DNA of 64,000 bases from Tichowtungia sp964398915 (lineage in GTDB: Bacteria; Verrucomicrobiota; Kiritimatiellia; Kiritimatiellales; Tichowtungiaceae). How positions within the stretch are numbered: position 1 is the first letter of the stretch; every line of letters starts with the position of its first letter. The notes under the pieces are model-generated. The model ran no database searches. It was not told the origin of the DNA and saw only the letters and a program-made list of their open reading frames with translations. The stretch spans positions 62,001-126,000 of the forward strand of contig CAYNOR010000005.1 in assembly GCA_964398915.1 (NCBI GenBank), in the 5' to 3' direction. The position numbers were made by a program, and so were the translations under genes. Shown piece after piece: positions 8,213 through 15,438 of this stretch.

Positions 8213-9826
8213 TTGGATATTGAATTGAACGAACTTGACCACAATTTACGGTGCGCCGCCATTCAGATGAACCCCTCCGTCGGGGCGCTCGAAGAAAATG
8301 CCAACCGCATGATCATCGACGCACAGGGCGCGGTAACGGCCGGCTCACAGCTGATCGTTTTTCCGGAACTCGCGCTGTGCGGCTACCCGCCCGAAGATCT
8401 CGTTCTGCGTCCGCAGTTTATTCATGACTGTGACAAACAGCTTAAACGGCTGGCGGACAAACTGCCCAAAGAAGTTTACACCGTTGTCGGCGCGCCGCTG
8501 ACCGACAGCACCGGCCGCTACAATGCAGCGGTCGTTTTTCACGCAGGCAAAGTCATCGGCACCTACCGCAAAATGCTTCTGCCGAACTACGGCGTTTTCG
8601 ACGAAAAGCGCGTTTTCGATGCCGGGCACGCAGCCTTCACCTTCGACGCGTTCGGGAAAAAAGTCGGCATTCACATCTGCGAAGACTCCTGGGTGACAGA
8701 CGGCGCAGCCTGCCGTGCGCTCGCCGCTGAAAAACCGGAACTGGTGATTAATCTTTCCGCCTCGCCGTACCACCGAGGCAAACGGCTTGAGCGCGAAGCC
8801 GTTTTCGCCGCCGCCGCCCGGAAACTCAACGCGCCCCTGCTCTTCTGTAATCAGGTCGGCGGACAGGACGAGCTCGTCTTCGACGGCGGCAGCGCCGCGT
8901 TCGATGCAAAGGGAAATGTTACCGCCCGCGCTCCGCTTTTCGAGGAATGCACGCTGACGGATTCCGAGGTTTGGAATCCGCTCGATCCGGTCGAAGAGGT
9001 TTATGAAGCGCTCAAGCTCGGCCTGCGCGATTACGTAAACAAAAACGGCTTCAAAAAAACCGTGGTTGCCGTCAGCGGCGGGATTGATTCCGCGCTGGTG
9101 CTGACGCTGGCGGTTGATGCGCTCGGTAAAGACCGCGTCGCCGCCGTCACCATGCCGTCGCAGTATTCATCCAACGAAACCCTTTCCGATGCCGGATTGA
9201 TCGCCGCCAATCTCGGCGTTGAATTCCACACCATTCCGATTTTTCCAATCTTCGGAAAATTTACCGATGAACTTTCCAAGGTTTGGAAAAATGCCGAACC
9301 GGATCTGACCGAAGAAAATCTCCAGGCACGTATCCGCGGCACGCTGATCATGGCGCTCTCGAACAAATTCGGCTGGCTGGTGCTCACCACCGGCAACAAG
9401 AGCGAGTTCGCCACCGGCTACTGCACGCTCTACGGCGATATGGCCGGCGGCTTCGCCGTCATCAAAGATGTTCCAAAAACGCTGGTGTTCGACCTCTGCC
9501 GCTGGCGCAACACCAAAGGCGTTGTCATTCCACCGTCCACGATTGAACGTCCGCCGACCGCTGAACTGCGGCCCGACCAAAAAGACAGCGACTCGCTCCC
9601 GCCATACGACGTGCTCGACCCGATTCTCGAAGCCTACGTCGAAAAAGACATGGGCGTCGCCGACATGCTCGCCGCCGGATTCGACGAAGCCGCCGTCCGC
9701 AAAGCCGTCCGGCTGGTTGACCTCAGCGAATACAAACGCCGACAAGGGCCGCCCGGCATCAAGATCACGCCGAAAGCCTTCGGCCGCGACCGCCGCATGC
9801 CCATCACCAACCGCTACAGAGGGTAG
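8213..9826 (+). CDS. nadE: Glutamine-dependent NAD+ synthetase
   Basis: About 537 residues. The N-terminal nitrilase-type glutaminase domain has its triad E52, K120 and C156 (FPELALCGYPPEDL, YRKMLLPNYGVFDEKR, HICEDSW) and supplies ammonia to the C-terminal synthetase domain with the PP-loop SGGIDS (288-293), which amidates deamido-NAD. The exact start is uncertain: no in-frame ATG precedes the conserved N-terminus and no good ribosome site is seen, so the TTG at 8213 or the TTG at 8225 is likely. Two palindromes of the TTTCCA-N5-TGGAAA class (9242-9258, 9273-9289) sit within the synthetase domain. Confidence 0.93.
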   Translation: MDIELNELDHNLRCAAIQMNPSVGALEENANRMIIDAQGAVTAGSQLIVFPELALCGYPPEDLVLRPQFIHDCDKQLKRLADKLPKEVYTVVGAPLTDSTGRYNAAVVFHAGKVIGTYRKMLLPNYGVFDEKRVFDAGHAAFTFDAFGKKVGIHICEDSWVTDGAACRALAAEKPELVINLSASPYHRGKRLEREAVFAAAARKLNAPLLFCNQVGGQDELVFDGGSAAFDAKGNVTARAPLFEECTLTDSEVWNPLDPVEEVYEALKLGLRDYVNKNGFKKTVVAVSGGIDSALVLTLAVDALGKDRVAAVTMPSQYSSNETLSDAGLIAANLGVEFHTIPIFPIFGKFTDELSKVWKNAEPDLTEENLQARIRGTLIMALSNKFGWLVLTTGNKSEFATGYCTLYGDMAGGFAVIKDVPKTLVFDLCRWRNTKGVVIPPSTIERPPTAELRPDQKDSDSLPPYDVLDPILEAYVEKDMGVADMLAAGFDEAAVRKAVRLVDLSEYKRRQGPPGIKITPKAFGRDRRMPITNRYRG

Positions 9827-9846
9827 CTGTATCCAATAGGAGAACT

Positions 9847-10488
9847 ATGAAAAACGCGTTGCTCTTTATTGTCAGTTTTCTGTTTGGTCATCTAGCAATT
9901 GCCGAACGGCCCATGAATGAACTTCCAATGTATGGCGGACAGCACGACCCGACCGTTGAACAAAACGCAGATTTCAGCAAACGGTCCGTCCAGCTTGGAT
10001 GGCAGTATTACTATAAAGGCGATTATGACACTGCAATTAAGCGATTCAATCAGGGCTGGATGTTCAACAGAGAAAACCCCGAAGTTTATTGGGGGTTTGG
10101 TTTAGTCATGGGGCAACGTGCTTCCCAAGAAGAACCTGAATACAATCTGAAGGAGTCTATTCGATGCCTTCAATTGGCAAATGGAAAAGCTCCGAGTAAT
10201 GAAAAGATTATCGGAGACCTTGCATTTTCCCATATAATTGTCGGCCAATACTATAAAGAAGAAAAGAACGATGCTAAAGCTCAGAGCCACTTTGAGACAG
10301 CCAATGAATTGCTCGTTAAGGCCTCCAGAATAGATCCAAAATATCCTCCTTTTATAGCACACTGGTCAGACCTTTACTTCTACATGGGAGACTACCAACA
10401 AGCCAAAGAAAAAGCAGATGAGGCAATAAGGATGGGCTACAAATTCAGCCCCGATTACATTAAAAACCTAGAAGAAAAACTTAAATAA
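9847..10488 (+). CDS. Exported TPR protein
   Basis: 213 residues: signal peptide (cleavage near AIAE, about residue 19), then tetratricopeptide helices (LGWQYYYKGDYDTAIKRFNQGW; LYFYMGDYQQAKEKADEAIRMGY) for periplasmic protein-protein contacts. AGGAG lies just before the ATG. It begins 20 bp after nadE but is clearly lower in GC, so co-transcription with nadE may be incidental. No catalytic residues seen. Confidence 0.7.
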   Translation: MKNALLFIVSFLFGHLAIAERPMNELPMYGGQHDPTVEQNADFSKRSVQLGWQYYYKGDYDTAIKRFNQGWMFNRENPEVYWGFGLVMGQRASQEEPEYNLKESIRCLQLANGKAPSNEKIIGDLAFSHIIVGQYYKEEKNDAKAQSHFETANELLVKASRIDPKYPPFIAHWSDLYFYMGDYQQAKEKADEAIRMGYKFSPDYIKNLEEKLK

Positions 10489-10596
10489 CGTCACTGAACA
10501 GACAAGAAGAACTTTCCGTTATCAAGAGCGGACGGTCGGGCGGTTCGGGAAACGGGCATCCATCCTGCCGCTTCTTCGGGGATTAAATTCCGACGA

Positions 10597-10684
10597 TATA
10601 CACCTTATAAGATGTATATTTTTTTTATTTATACAACTTATATATTGTTTTTTATCGACATTAATACATCTTTTATGTTGTAAA
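10597..10684. promoter_or_regulatory. Three 22-bp near-palindromes at exact 33-bp spacing
   Basis: In an AT-rich stretch just before the mobile mystery protein A gene, copies start at 10597, 10630 and 10663. Copy 1 has arms TATACAcCTTA and TAAGaTGTATA, pairing at 10 of 11 positions. Copies 2 (TATACAACTTATATATTG) and 3 (ATACATCTTTTATGTTGTA) follow the same pattern less perfectly. The 33-bp step is three helical turns, so bound dimers would stack on one DNA face. Likely autoregulatory operators for the adjacent helix-turn-helix protein (inference). Confidence 0.6.
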
Positions 10685-10707
10685 TGATCCTGTCGGAAGG
10701 ATTCGAT

Positions 10708-11166
10708 ATGAAAAACAAAAAACTAATAATTGAGCAACTTGGGGCGAAATTGTCTCAATTCAGCGCACTTTTAGAGATTCAAACCCCTCAAAAAGGCTGG
10801 ATTCGTGCAATTCGCGATGCCTTGGGCATGAGCGCAAGGCAGCTGGCTGAACGCACAGGAATGACTCAACAGCGGATCACGGTAGTTGAGAAGGGCGAAT
10901 TCTCCGGAGCCGTCACGCTGAAAACCATGCGCCGGATCGCCGAAGGATTGGACTGTGTTTTTGTTTACGGGTTTGTTCCCAAAACCGATTTGGAGACAAC
11001 TTTACGCAAGCAAGCCGAACAGGTTGCCGCCAAACGTCTCTCGCAGGCCGCCCATACGATGGGTCTTGAAAATCAGTCGCTCAGCGAACAGGAAAACCGG
11101 AAGGTTTTTGAGGAAACCGTCGAAAAGCTGATCGAAAATCCAACCGGGCTTTGGAACACAATATGA
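10708..11166 (+). CDS. Mobile mystery protein A (helix-turn-helix regulator)
   Basis: 152-residue XRE-like DNA-binding protein of the mobile mystery protein A family (TIGR02612 type): core GWIRAIRDALGMSARQLAERTG, recognition region MTQQRITVVEKGEF, then TLKTMRRIAEGLDCVFVYGFVP. The family is usually encoded just upstream of mobile mystery protein B, a Fic/Doc protein, in mobile or plasmid contexts. Here the ATG at 11163 overlapping the stop opens a frame of only 17 codons, so the partner is missing or destroyed. The start at 10708 is preferred over 10684 because GGAAGG lies seven bases upstream. Three operator-like palindromes precede it. Confidence 0.85.
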   Translation: MKNKKLIIEQLGAKLSQFSALLEIQTPQKGWIRAIRDALGMSARQLAERTGMTQQRITVVEKGEFSGAVTLKTMRRIAEGLDCVFVYGFVPKTDLETTLRKQAEQVAAKRLSQAAHTMGLENQSLSEQENRKVFEETVEKLIENPTGLWNTI

Positions 11167-11271
11167 TTTTTTCGATTAATGAGTGGCATCCGGGAAACTG
11201 TTTTTACAACCGCTGACGCCAGAATGCTTATACGGAATCAATCTGATTTGTATTGATCGGAATCCGGAAAA

Positions 11272-11525
11272 TATTTTTTACCACCCGCTGCGCTAGAGTA
11301 AGTCAGAGGGGTTCAGAGGGGGGAGTTCAGCAATCAGGGGTTGAAATAAACGGTGCCCCGTAGTTTTGGGGCAGCCCTGTCGGCACAGGGCTTGATTTGG
11401 AATAGAGCTCGTAAGTGAAAACGAGCTTTCACTTACGAGCTCTACTCCAAATCTATTCCGTTTATTGAGAGAAACTCTCTGACTTCCTCCGAAGTTTTCT
11501 CTAGCGAAGCGGGTGGTGAAGAATA
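11272..11525. repeat. 254-bp nested inverted-repeat element
   Basis: Gene-free stretch 11167-11563 is dominated by this element. Outer arms 11272-11298 and 11499-11525 pair over 27 bp with 3 mismatches (CCACCCGCTGCGCTAGAG core). Inner pairs are AAGTCAGAG (11300-11308/11477-11485), AATAAACGG (11345-11353/11458-11466) and a 27-bp stem with one mismatch at 11394-11420/11427-11453 around a 6-base loop. Two further small hairpins lie in the left half only (GCCCTGT-cggc-ACAGGGC). It resembles a MITE or composite REP cluster; no target-site duplication is clear and no protein is encoded. Confidence 0.65.
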
Positions 11526-11563
11526 CTCATCAAGTTAACTTCGTATTACACCCATAAATTCTC

Positions 11564-12346
11564 CTAACCGTCAAAGCCGGGCCGCTTGAAACTCATGGCA
11601 CTAGGAATACGCTTCTCCAGTTCCGTTTTGATGCGGGTCAGTCGGATTTGCAGTTCCAGCACGTCGTCGGACTGCTCAAGCACCCGGCCCAGTGTCTGCC
11701 AGGCACCGATACTCCGCTCAATGGCAATCAGCGCAATTTTGGCCGATCCGAGCACATCATCCATCATGTCGTGATCGTCATCGAGCAGCCCGTTCATAGC
11801 GCGGGAGATTTTTGGATAGAGAAAATACTGATACCAGCGGATTACTTCGACCGCCTCGTGCAGCGCAATAGCCTCCGGCAGCGGATCATGCCCGGGCAGT
11901 TCCATCTCAACTTCCCGCTCTATCTGTTTTGCCTTTTCGCCGAACAGCACCTTGCGCTCATCCATCCATGCATCCACGGCTTCGGCATACGCCATGGCGT
12001 TTTTCAGCAGCGGATCGCGTTCGATCTTGCGCTCCCGCCTACGCTCGCGTTTTTCGCAGTCAGAATCAGACGGGGCGTTCAGATCAATCCCCCATTTTTC
12101 GGCCGATTCCTGCAACAGTTCGAAAGCCAGCTCAAAGCTCTCGTGCATGCCCTGCCAAAACTCTTCGTTATTCAGATCATTACGCGGGGAATCCTCTGTG
12201 CGCAGATCGGGGTCCATCGCAAAGCTCAGGCACTTATTGCGCATCGTGCACCGCTCGCACCAGCGGTCGCAATAGTTGTAGATACCGGAAATGAACTGGT
12301 CGCTTCCCGCCAGCCTTTTCAAACGGTCTTTTTTGGATTCGCTCAT
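11564..12346 (-). CDS. Conserved-type hypothetical protein with N-terminal CX3CX2CX5C cluster
   Basis: 260 residues, cytoplasmic (no signal). Near the N-terminus, four cysteines C26, C30, C33 and C39 in YCDRWCERCTMRNKC could bind zinc or an iron-sulfur cluster. The remainder is strongly charged and helical, with EKRERRRERKIERD in the middle and probable coiled-coil stretches. I do not recognise a named family. It lies alone between the nested palindrome and the orphan antitoxin. Its start ATG is clear, but no strong ribosome site is seen. Confidence 0.65.
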   Translation of the reverse strand: MSESKKDRLKRLAGSDQFISGIYNYCDRWCERCTMRNKCLSFAMDPDLRTEDSPRNDLNNEEFWQGMHESFELAFELLQESAEKWGIDLNAPSDSDCEKRERRRERKIERDPLLKNAMAYAEAVDAWMDERKVLFGEKAKQIEREVEMELPGHDPLPEAIALHEAVEVIRWYQYFLYPKISRAMNGLLDDDHDMMDDVLGSAKIALIAIERSIGAWQTLGRVLEQSDDVLELQIRLTRIKTELEKRIPSAMSFKRPGFDG

Positions 12347-12479
12347 AACAAAACCTTAGCGACCCGCCGCACAGCAGGCAAGCCCGGCTGCGCTGAAAAT
12401 CTTTTTCGTTTTTATTAAGTTCACCTGCTGCAACCGCTGAAGCTAGAGGGGCTCCGAGGGGTGCATAGGGGCATCAACA

Positions 12480-12505
12480 TGTGACAAAGGTGTGTGACAA
12501 AGGTG
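12480..12505. repeat. Tandem 13-bp repeat before the antitoxin gene
   Basis: Two identical head-to-tail copies of TGTGACAAAGGTG, followed by a partial third start (TGTTG), about 100 bp before the antitoxin ATG. Position and size fit a ribbon-helix-helix operator, but this is inference. The rest of 12347-12606 holds no convincing gene. Confidence 0.45.
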
Positions 12506-12606
12506 TGTTGCCAAAGCGCACACAAGGTGATATGTGAGGTGATCTTTCTCAAGACGATCATTCCCAGTCGGAAGATGACAAAATTATATTTGGGAGGTGA
12601 TTCAAA

Positions 12607-12879
12607 ATGAAATTAACACAGGAAGAAAAGAACCTGCTCGAGTCTGTCGAGAGCGGTGAATGGAAACGGATTCCAAACTTCAAGCAGGAGGCCTCTCGCT
12701 ACCGCGAGGCGGCTCGGGCCACCTTGCGTAAGGACAAACGCGTAAATATACGCATGGCGGAGCGTGATCTTGTCCGATTCCAGAAGACTGCTGTTCATGA
12801 AGGGTTGCCGTATCAAACCCTGATTTCCAGCATTCTGCACAAGTACATCAACGGTCGATTGGTCGAAAAGACATCATAG
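12607..12879 (+). CDS. CopG/ribbon-helix-helix-type antitoxin
   Basis: 90 residues matching the CopG-type antitoxin pattern (COG5304-like): KRVNIRMAERDLVRFQKTA is the DNA-binding strand-helix and GLPYQTLISSILHKYINGRL the dimer helix. A near-perfect GGGAGGTGA ribosome site precedes the ATG. Such antitoxins normally follow a BrnT-like toxin, but no toxin frame exists on either side. A short translated string just upstream (IIPSRKMTK, about 12556-12583) is reminiscent of toxin C-termini such as ISARxMTK, so the toxin may have decayed (weak). Followed by a 13-bp perfect hairpin. Confidence 0.75.
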   Translation: MKLTQEEKNLLESVESGEWKRIPNFKQEASRYREAARATLRKDKRVNIRMAERDLVRFQKTAVHEGLPYQTLISSILHKYINGRLVEKTS

Positions 12880-12905
12880 GGATTCTTCAAACGAAGAATC
12901 CCTAT
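12876..12905. terminator. Perfect 13-bp hairpin after antitoxin gene
   Basis: Arms at 12876-12888 (ATAGGGATTCTTC) and 12893-12905 with loop AAAC, overlapping the antitoxin stop. No T-run follows, so it may be an mRNA-end stabiliser or weak terminator rather than a classical intrinsic terminator. Confidence 0.55.
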
Positions 12906-13094
12906 TCAGGGTGAGTTTTTTGCGCCGCTTTCTGAATAAACAGGCTCTTCGTACAAAAGCGTTTGCCCGCCATACACACGCAATCTGTAATTGCTGGTCT
13001 TTCTTGTCCGTATACATTAAAACCCGCCCATGATTTCCAAGAATCCTCCATTCCATACTGCCGATGCTTCCGCTGTCATCGAGCCGGATCACGT

Positions 13095-14207
13095 ATGAAA
13101 AAACGCGCGGCAGTCGGAATGAGCGGCGGCACGGACAGTTCCGTGGCGGCGGCTTTGCTGGTCGAACAGGGTTACGAAGTGATCGGTCTGACCGCCCACA
13201 TGTGGAAAGACGGTTCGCGATGCTGCTCGCTCGAAGATGTCACCCGCGCACAGAAAGTCTGCGCGGCGCTTGGCATCCGGCATTACGTCGTCAACGCGCA
13301 GGATCGCTTTGAGGAGAACGTGGTTAAGCCTTTCGTCAATGAATATGCGGCAGGCCGTACGCCGTCGCCGTGCATTGCCTGTAACCAGTTTATCAAATTC
13401 GGGTTCCTGCTCGACCGCGCAGTACAGCTCAACTGCGACGTGCTGGCGACCGGCCACTACGCCCGCATTGAAAAGCGCGGCGGCACGTTTCACCTGTTGC
13501 GCGCCGCAGACGGCACCAAAGACCAGTCCTATTTTCTGCACCGCCTCTCCCAGAAACAGCTCGCGCACACCCTGTTCCCTCTCGGCGCATGGACAAAAGA
13601 GACCGTCAAAAAATGGTCCGCCGACCACAATCTGCCGGTCGTTCCGCGCGGTGAAAGCCAGGATCTCTGTTTTGTCGAAGAAGGCATGTATCCCGAATTT
13701 GTCGAAGCGCGCGCGCCACAAGTGAGGAAAAAGGGGCGTGTGCTCGACGACCGGGGCAAGCAACTGGCCGAACACGAAGGTGTTCACCGCTTCACCGTCG
13801 GACAGCGCGGCGGAACCGGCGTCGCCGTCGGCGAACGGGTGTACGTCAGCCAGATTGATGCGGATAAAAATGAAATTACGCTTTCACCGCGCGAGGGCGT
13901 CATGCAATCCGAATGTTTCGTTCAGGATGCCCATTGGATTTCAGGATCTTTCCCGGAATGTAGAGCAAGCGTCCCGCTTGCTTTTCTACCTCCGGAAGAT
14001 CCTCCGGTGCAAAACGACCGGGACGGTCGTTCTACTTTCACTGTTCAACCGCGCTACGGCCATCGCGGCGCGGCGGCCGTGCTAGAAAAAATCAGTGACA
14101 GCGACTTTAAAGTTTCTTTTGCTGAACCGCAATTCGCCCTCACGCCCGGTCAGGCGGCCGTCGTCTATGACGGCAACGAACTGCTGGGCGGCGGCTGGAT
14201 CAGATAA
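13095..14207 (+). CDS. mnmA: tRNA-specific 2-thiouridylase
   Basis: 370 residues; adds sulfur to position 2 of the wobble uridine in tRNA Lys/Glu/Gln using ATP and a persulfide relay. PP-loop SGGTDSS at 10-16; catalytic Cys C93 or C96 in TPSPCIACN and C192 in GESQDLCFVEEG form the usual pair. The ATG at 13095 is chosen because homology begins MKKRAAVGMSGG. Upstream in-frame sequence is not conserved, and the 12906-13094 stretch holds nothing supported. Residues about 289-314 (CRASVPLAFLPPEDPP...) are encoded by a REP-like palindromic pair inserted in frame in the C-terminal domain. Confidence 0.95.
   Translation: MKKRAAVGMSGGTDSSVAAALLVEQGYEVIGLTAHMWKDGSRCCSLEDVTRAQKVCAALGIRHYVVNAQDRFEENVVKPFVNEYAAGRTPSPCIACNQFIKFGFLLDRAVQLNCDVLATGHYARIEKRGGTFHLLRAADGTKDQSYFLHRLSQKQLAHTLFPLGAWTKETVKKWSADHNLPVVPRGESQDLCFVEEGMYPEFVEARAPQVRKKGRVLDDRGKQLAEHEGVHRFTVGQRGGTGVAVGERVYVSQIDADKNEITLSPREGVMQSECFVQDAHWISGSFPECRASVPLAFLPPEDPPVQNDRDGRSTFTVQPRYGHRGAAAVLEKISDSDFKVSFAEPQFALTPGQAAVVYDGNELLGGGWIR
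13960..14035. repeat. Inverted pair of REP-like hairpins inside mnmA
   Basis: Plus-strand unit: GTAG (13960-13963), then stem AGCAAGCG, loop TCC, stem CGCTTGCT. Opposing unit at 14013-14035: stem AACGACCG, loop GGA, stem CGGTCGTT, then CTAC (GTAG on the minus strand). The 76-bp module is an inverted REP pair (BIME-like) with GTAG at both outer feet, the tetranucleotide known for REP elements mobilised by TnpA-REP transposases. Confidence 0.75.
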
Positions 14208-14209
14208 TA

Positions 14210-14539
14210 TCAGGTCTTTGAGCGGATCATGATCAGCAGCATTTTAAACGGGGCCCCGGCGGCCTGCACATCGTGCGGAATATTAGCCGGCATAATAATG
14301 AGCTCGCCCGCCTTCACGGTTTGAGGCTGGCCCGCAATGATAAATGTTCCTTCCCCTTCAACCACTTCCGCTACGGCATCAAACGGCGAGGTGTGTTCGC
14401 TCAGCCCCTGACCTTTAGCAAAAGAGAAAAGCGTGATATTGCCCGTCTCTTTTTTAAGCAGCGTGCGGCTGACAACCGCGCCATCGGAATAATCGACCAG
14501 TGTTTTCAGGTTCAGTGCTTTGCCTTTCAGATCATCCAT
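14210..14539 (-). CDS. Cupin-domain protein
   Basis: 109-residue single cupin barrel. Motif 1 is degenerate (GQGLSEHTSPFDAVAEVVEGEG) with H48 (SEH) and E57 as possible metal ligands; motif 2 is AGELIIMPANIPHDVQA with a conserved His. It is transcribed after the 4Fe-4S protein gene (78 bp apart) and has a GGAGG site. Cupins of this type often accompany hybrid-cluster or anaerobic redox genes, but the ligand is unknown. Its 3' end meets mnmA with 2 bp between them. Confidence 0.8.
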   Translation of the reverse strand: MDDLKGKALNLKTLVDYSDGAVVSRTLLKKETGNITLFSFAKGQGLSEHTSPFDAVAEVVEGEGTFIIAGQPQTVKAGELIIMPANIPHDVQAAGAPFKMLLIMIRSKT

Positions 14540-14617
14540 ATAAACCTCCGTGGATCACTGGATTAAAGGATTTTTGAACTATTGGTTCACTCATTCATCC
14601 CGCAATCCCCCGATCCA

Positions 14618-15349
14618 TTAATCCAATCTTTTTATTTCTCTCAGTTCCCCGTCGAGACCGATCGTTGCTTCCTCAACGATCAGGTCCGTCCTTCCGCTGC
14701 GCTGGGCCGCTTCTTGAACCATCACGGTCAGCCCGCCGCAACAGGGAACTTCCATTCGAACAACGATCACTTTCGGACTGCCATTCGATTTTAAAATCCC
14801 GGCAAGCTTTTCAACGTAGCCTTCGGTCCGGTCCAGCTTCGGACAGGCGATCGCAATGGCGCGTCCGCGTATAAACCGCCAGTTGACATCCGGCGAAGCG
14901 GATGGCGAACAGGTGCTGAGCACCACCAGCTCACGGTTTTTAAAAAACGGAGCTTCAACCGGAACCAGATGCAATTGCGTCGGCCACTGGTTCAGTTCCG
15001 ACGGGATCACCTGTCCGGAAATCCCCTGACTTTCGCCCGGCGCTTTTTTACCCTTTTCCGGTCCGGCAAAACGGACCTGCATTCCGGGACATCCGCCGGC
15101 AGGCGGAGCTTTTTTGCGCACATGTTTCTGCACAGCAGTCTCATCAAATTCGGGTGCATCGCGCTCAATGATCCTCAGCGCACCGGTCGGGCACTCTCCG
15201 ATACAAGCGCCAAGACCGTCACAAAAGACATCATTCACCAGTTTCGCTTTGCCGTTTACGATCTGTAATGCGCCTTCAGCACAACCGGTTACACAGGCTC
15301 CGCACCCGTTGCACTTTGCTTCGTCGATTTCAATAATGCTTCGTTTCAT
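14618..15349 (-). CDS. 4Fe-4S ferredoxin-type protein
   Basis: 243 residues. Two ferredoxin motifs at the N-terminus: a complete CX2CX2CX3C (C13, C16, C19, C23) and a second, CDGLGACIGECP, with only three cysteines (C43, C49, C53), a pattern common in this family. The C-terminal domain carries further cysteines, including VPCCGG, that may bind another cofactor. Cytoplasmic electron carrier; partner unknown. GGAG lies eight bases before the ATG. An Fnr/HcpR-like box with a matching -10 lies upstream, suggesting induction by oxygen limitation or nitrosative stress together with the downstream cupin gene. Confidence 0.85.
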   Translation of the reverse strand: MKRSIIEIDEAKCNGCGACVTGCAEGALQIVNGKAKLVNDVFCDGLGACIGECPTGALRIIERDAPEFDETAVQKHVRKKAPPAGGCPGMQVRFAGPEKGKKAPGESQGISGQVIPSELNQWPTQLHLVPVEAPFFKNRELVVLSTCSPSASPDVNWRFIRGRAIAIACPKLDRTEGYVEKLAGILKSNGSPKVIVVRMEVPCCGGLTVMVQEAAQRSGRTDLIVEEATIGLDGELREIKRLD

Positions 15350-15376
15350 AGGGCATTCTCCACTGATTAAAACGAA

Positions 15377-15417
15377 CTATACCCGATCTGAAACCGCACA
15401 CCTTGACCCGCGTCAAG
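15377..15417 (-). promoter_or_regulatory. Fnr/HcpR-type box with -10 element
   Basis: Perfect palindrome CTTGAC-N4-GTCAAG at 15402-15417, the spacing used by Crp/Fnr-family regulators (TTGAC-N4-GTCAA is HcpR-like). On the minus strand a TATAGT hexamer (15377-15382) lies 30 bp downstream of the palindrome centre, the geometry of a class II activated promoter, and 28 bp before the ATG of the 4Fe-4S gene. Confidence 0.6.
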
Positions 15418-15438
15418 TTTCTAAAAAACACCTTCCCA

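Noticed and set aside
10597..10684. CRISPR-like or replication-iteron reading of the 33-bp spaced repeats
   Set aside because: Only three degenerate copies, 11-bp gaps too short for spacers, no cas or rep gene; an operator array explains them better.
12540..12606. BrnT-type toxin remnant before the antitoxin
   Set aside because: Only one short string (IIPSRKMTK) resembles toxin ends; too little to annotate as a pseudogene.
10489..12905. Integron cassette array in the accessory patch
   Set aside because: Genes are on both strands, no integrase and no attC core sites (GTTRRRY/RYYYAAC) were seen.
12902..13051. 49-codon minus-strand frame (MEDSWKSWAGF..., with Cys-x-Cys)
   Set aside because: Looks protein-like, but has no good ribosome site, overlaps the hairpin after the antitoxin gene and matches no family; could be a fossil.
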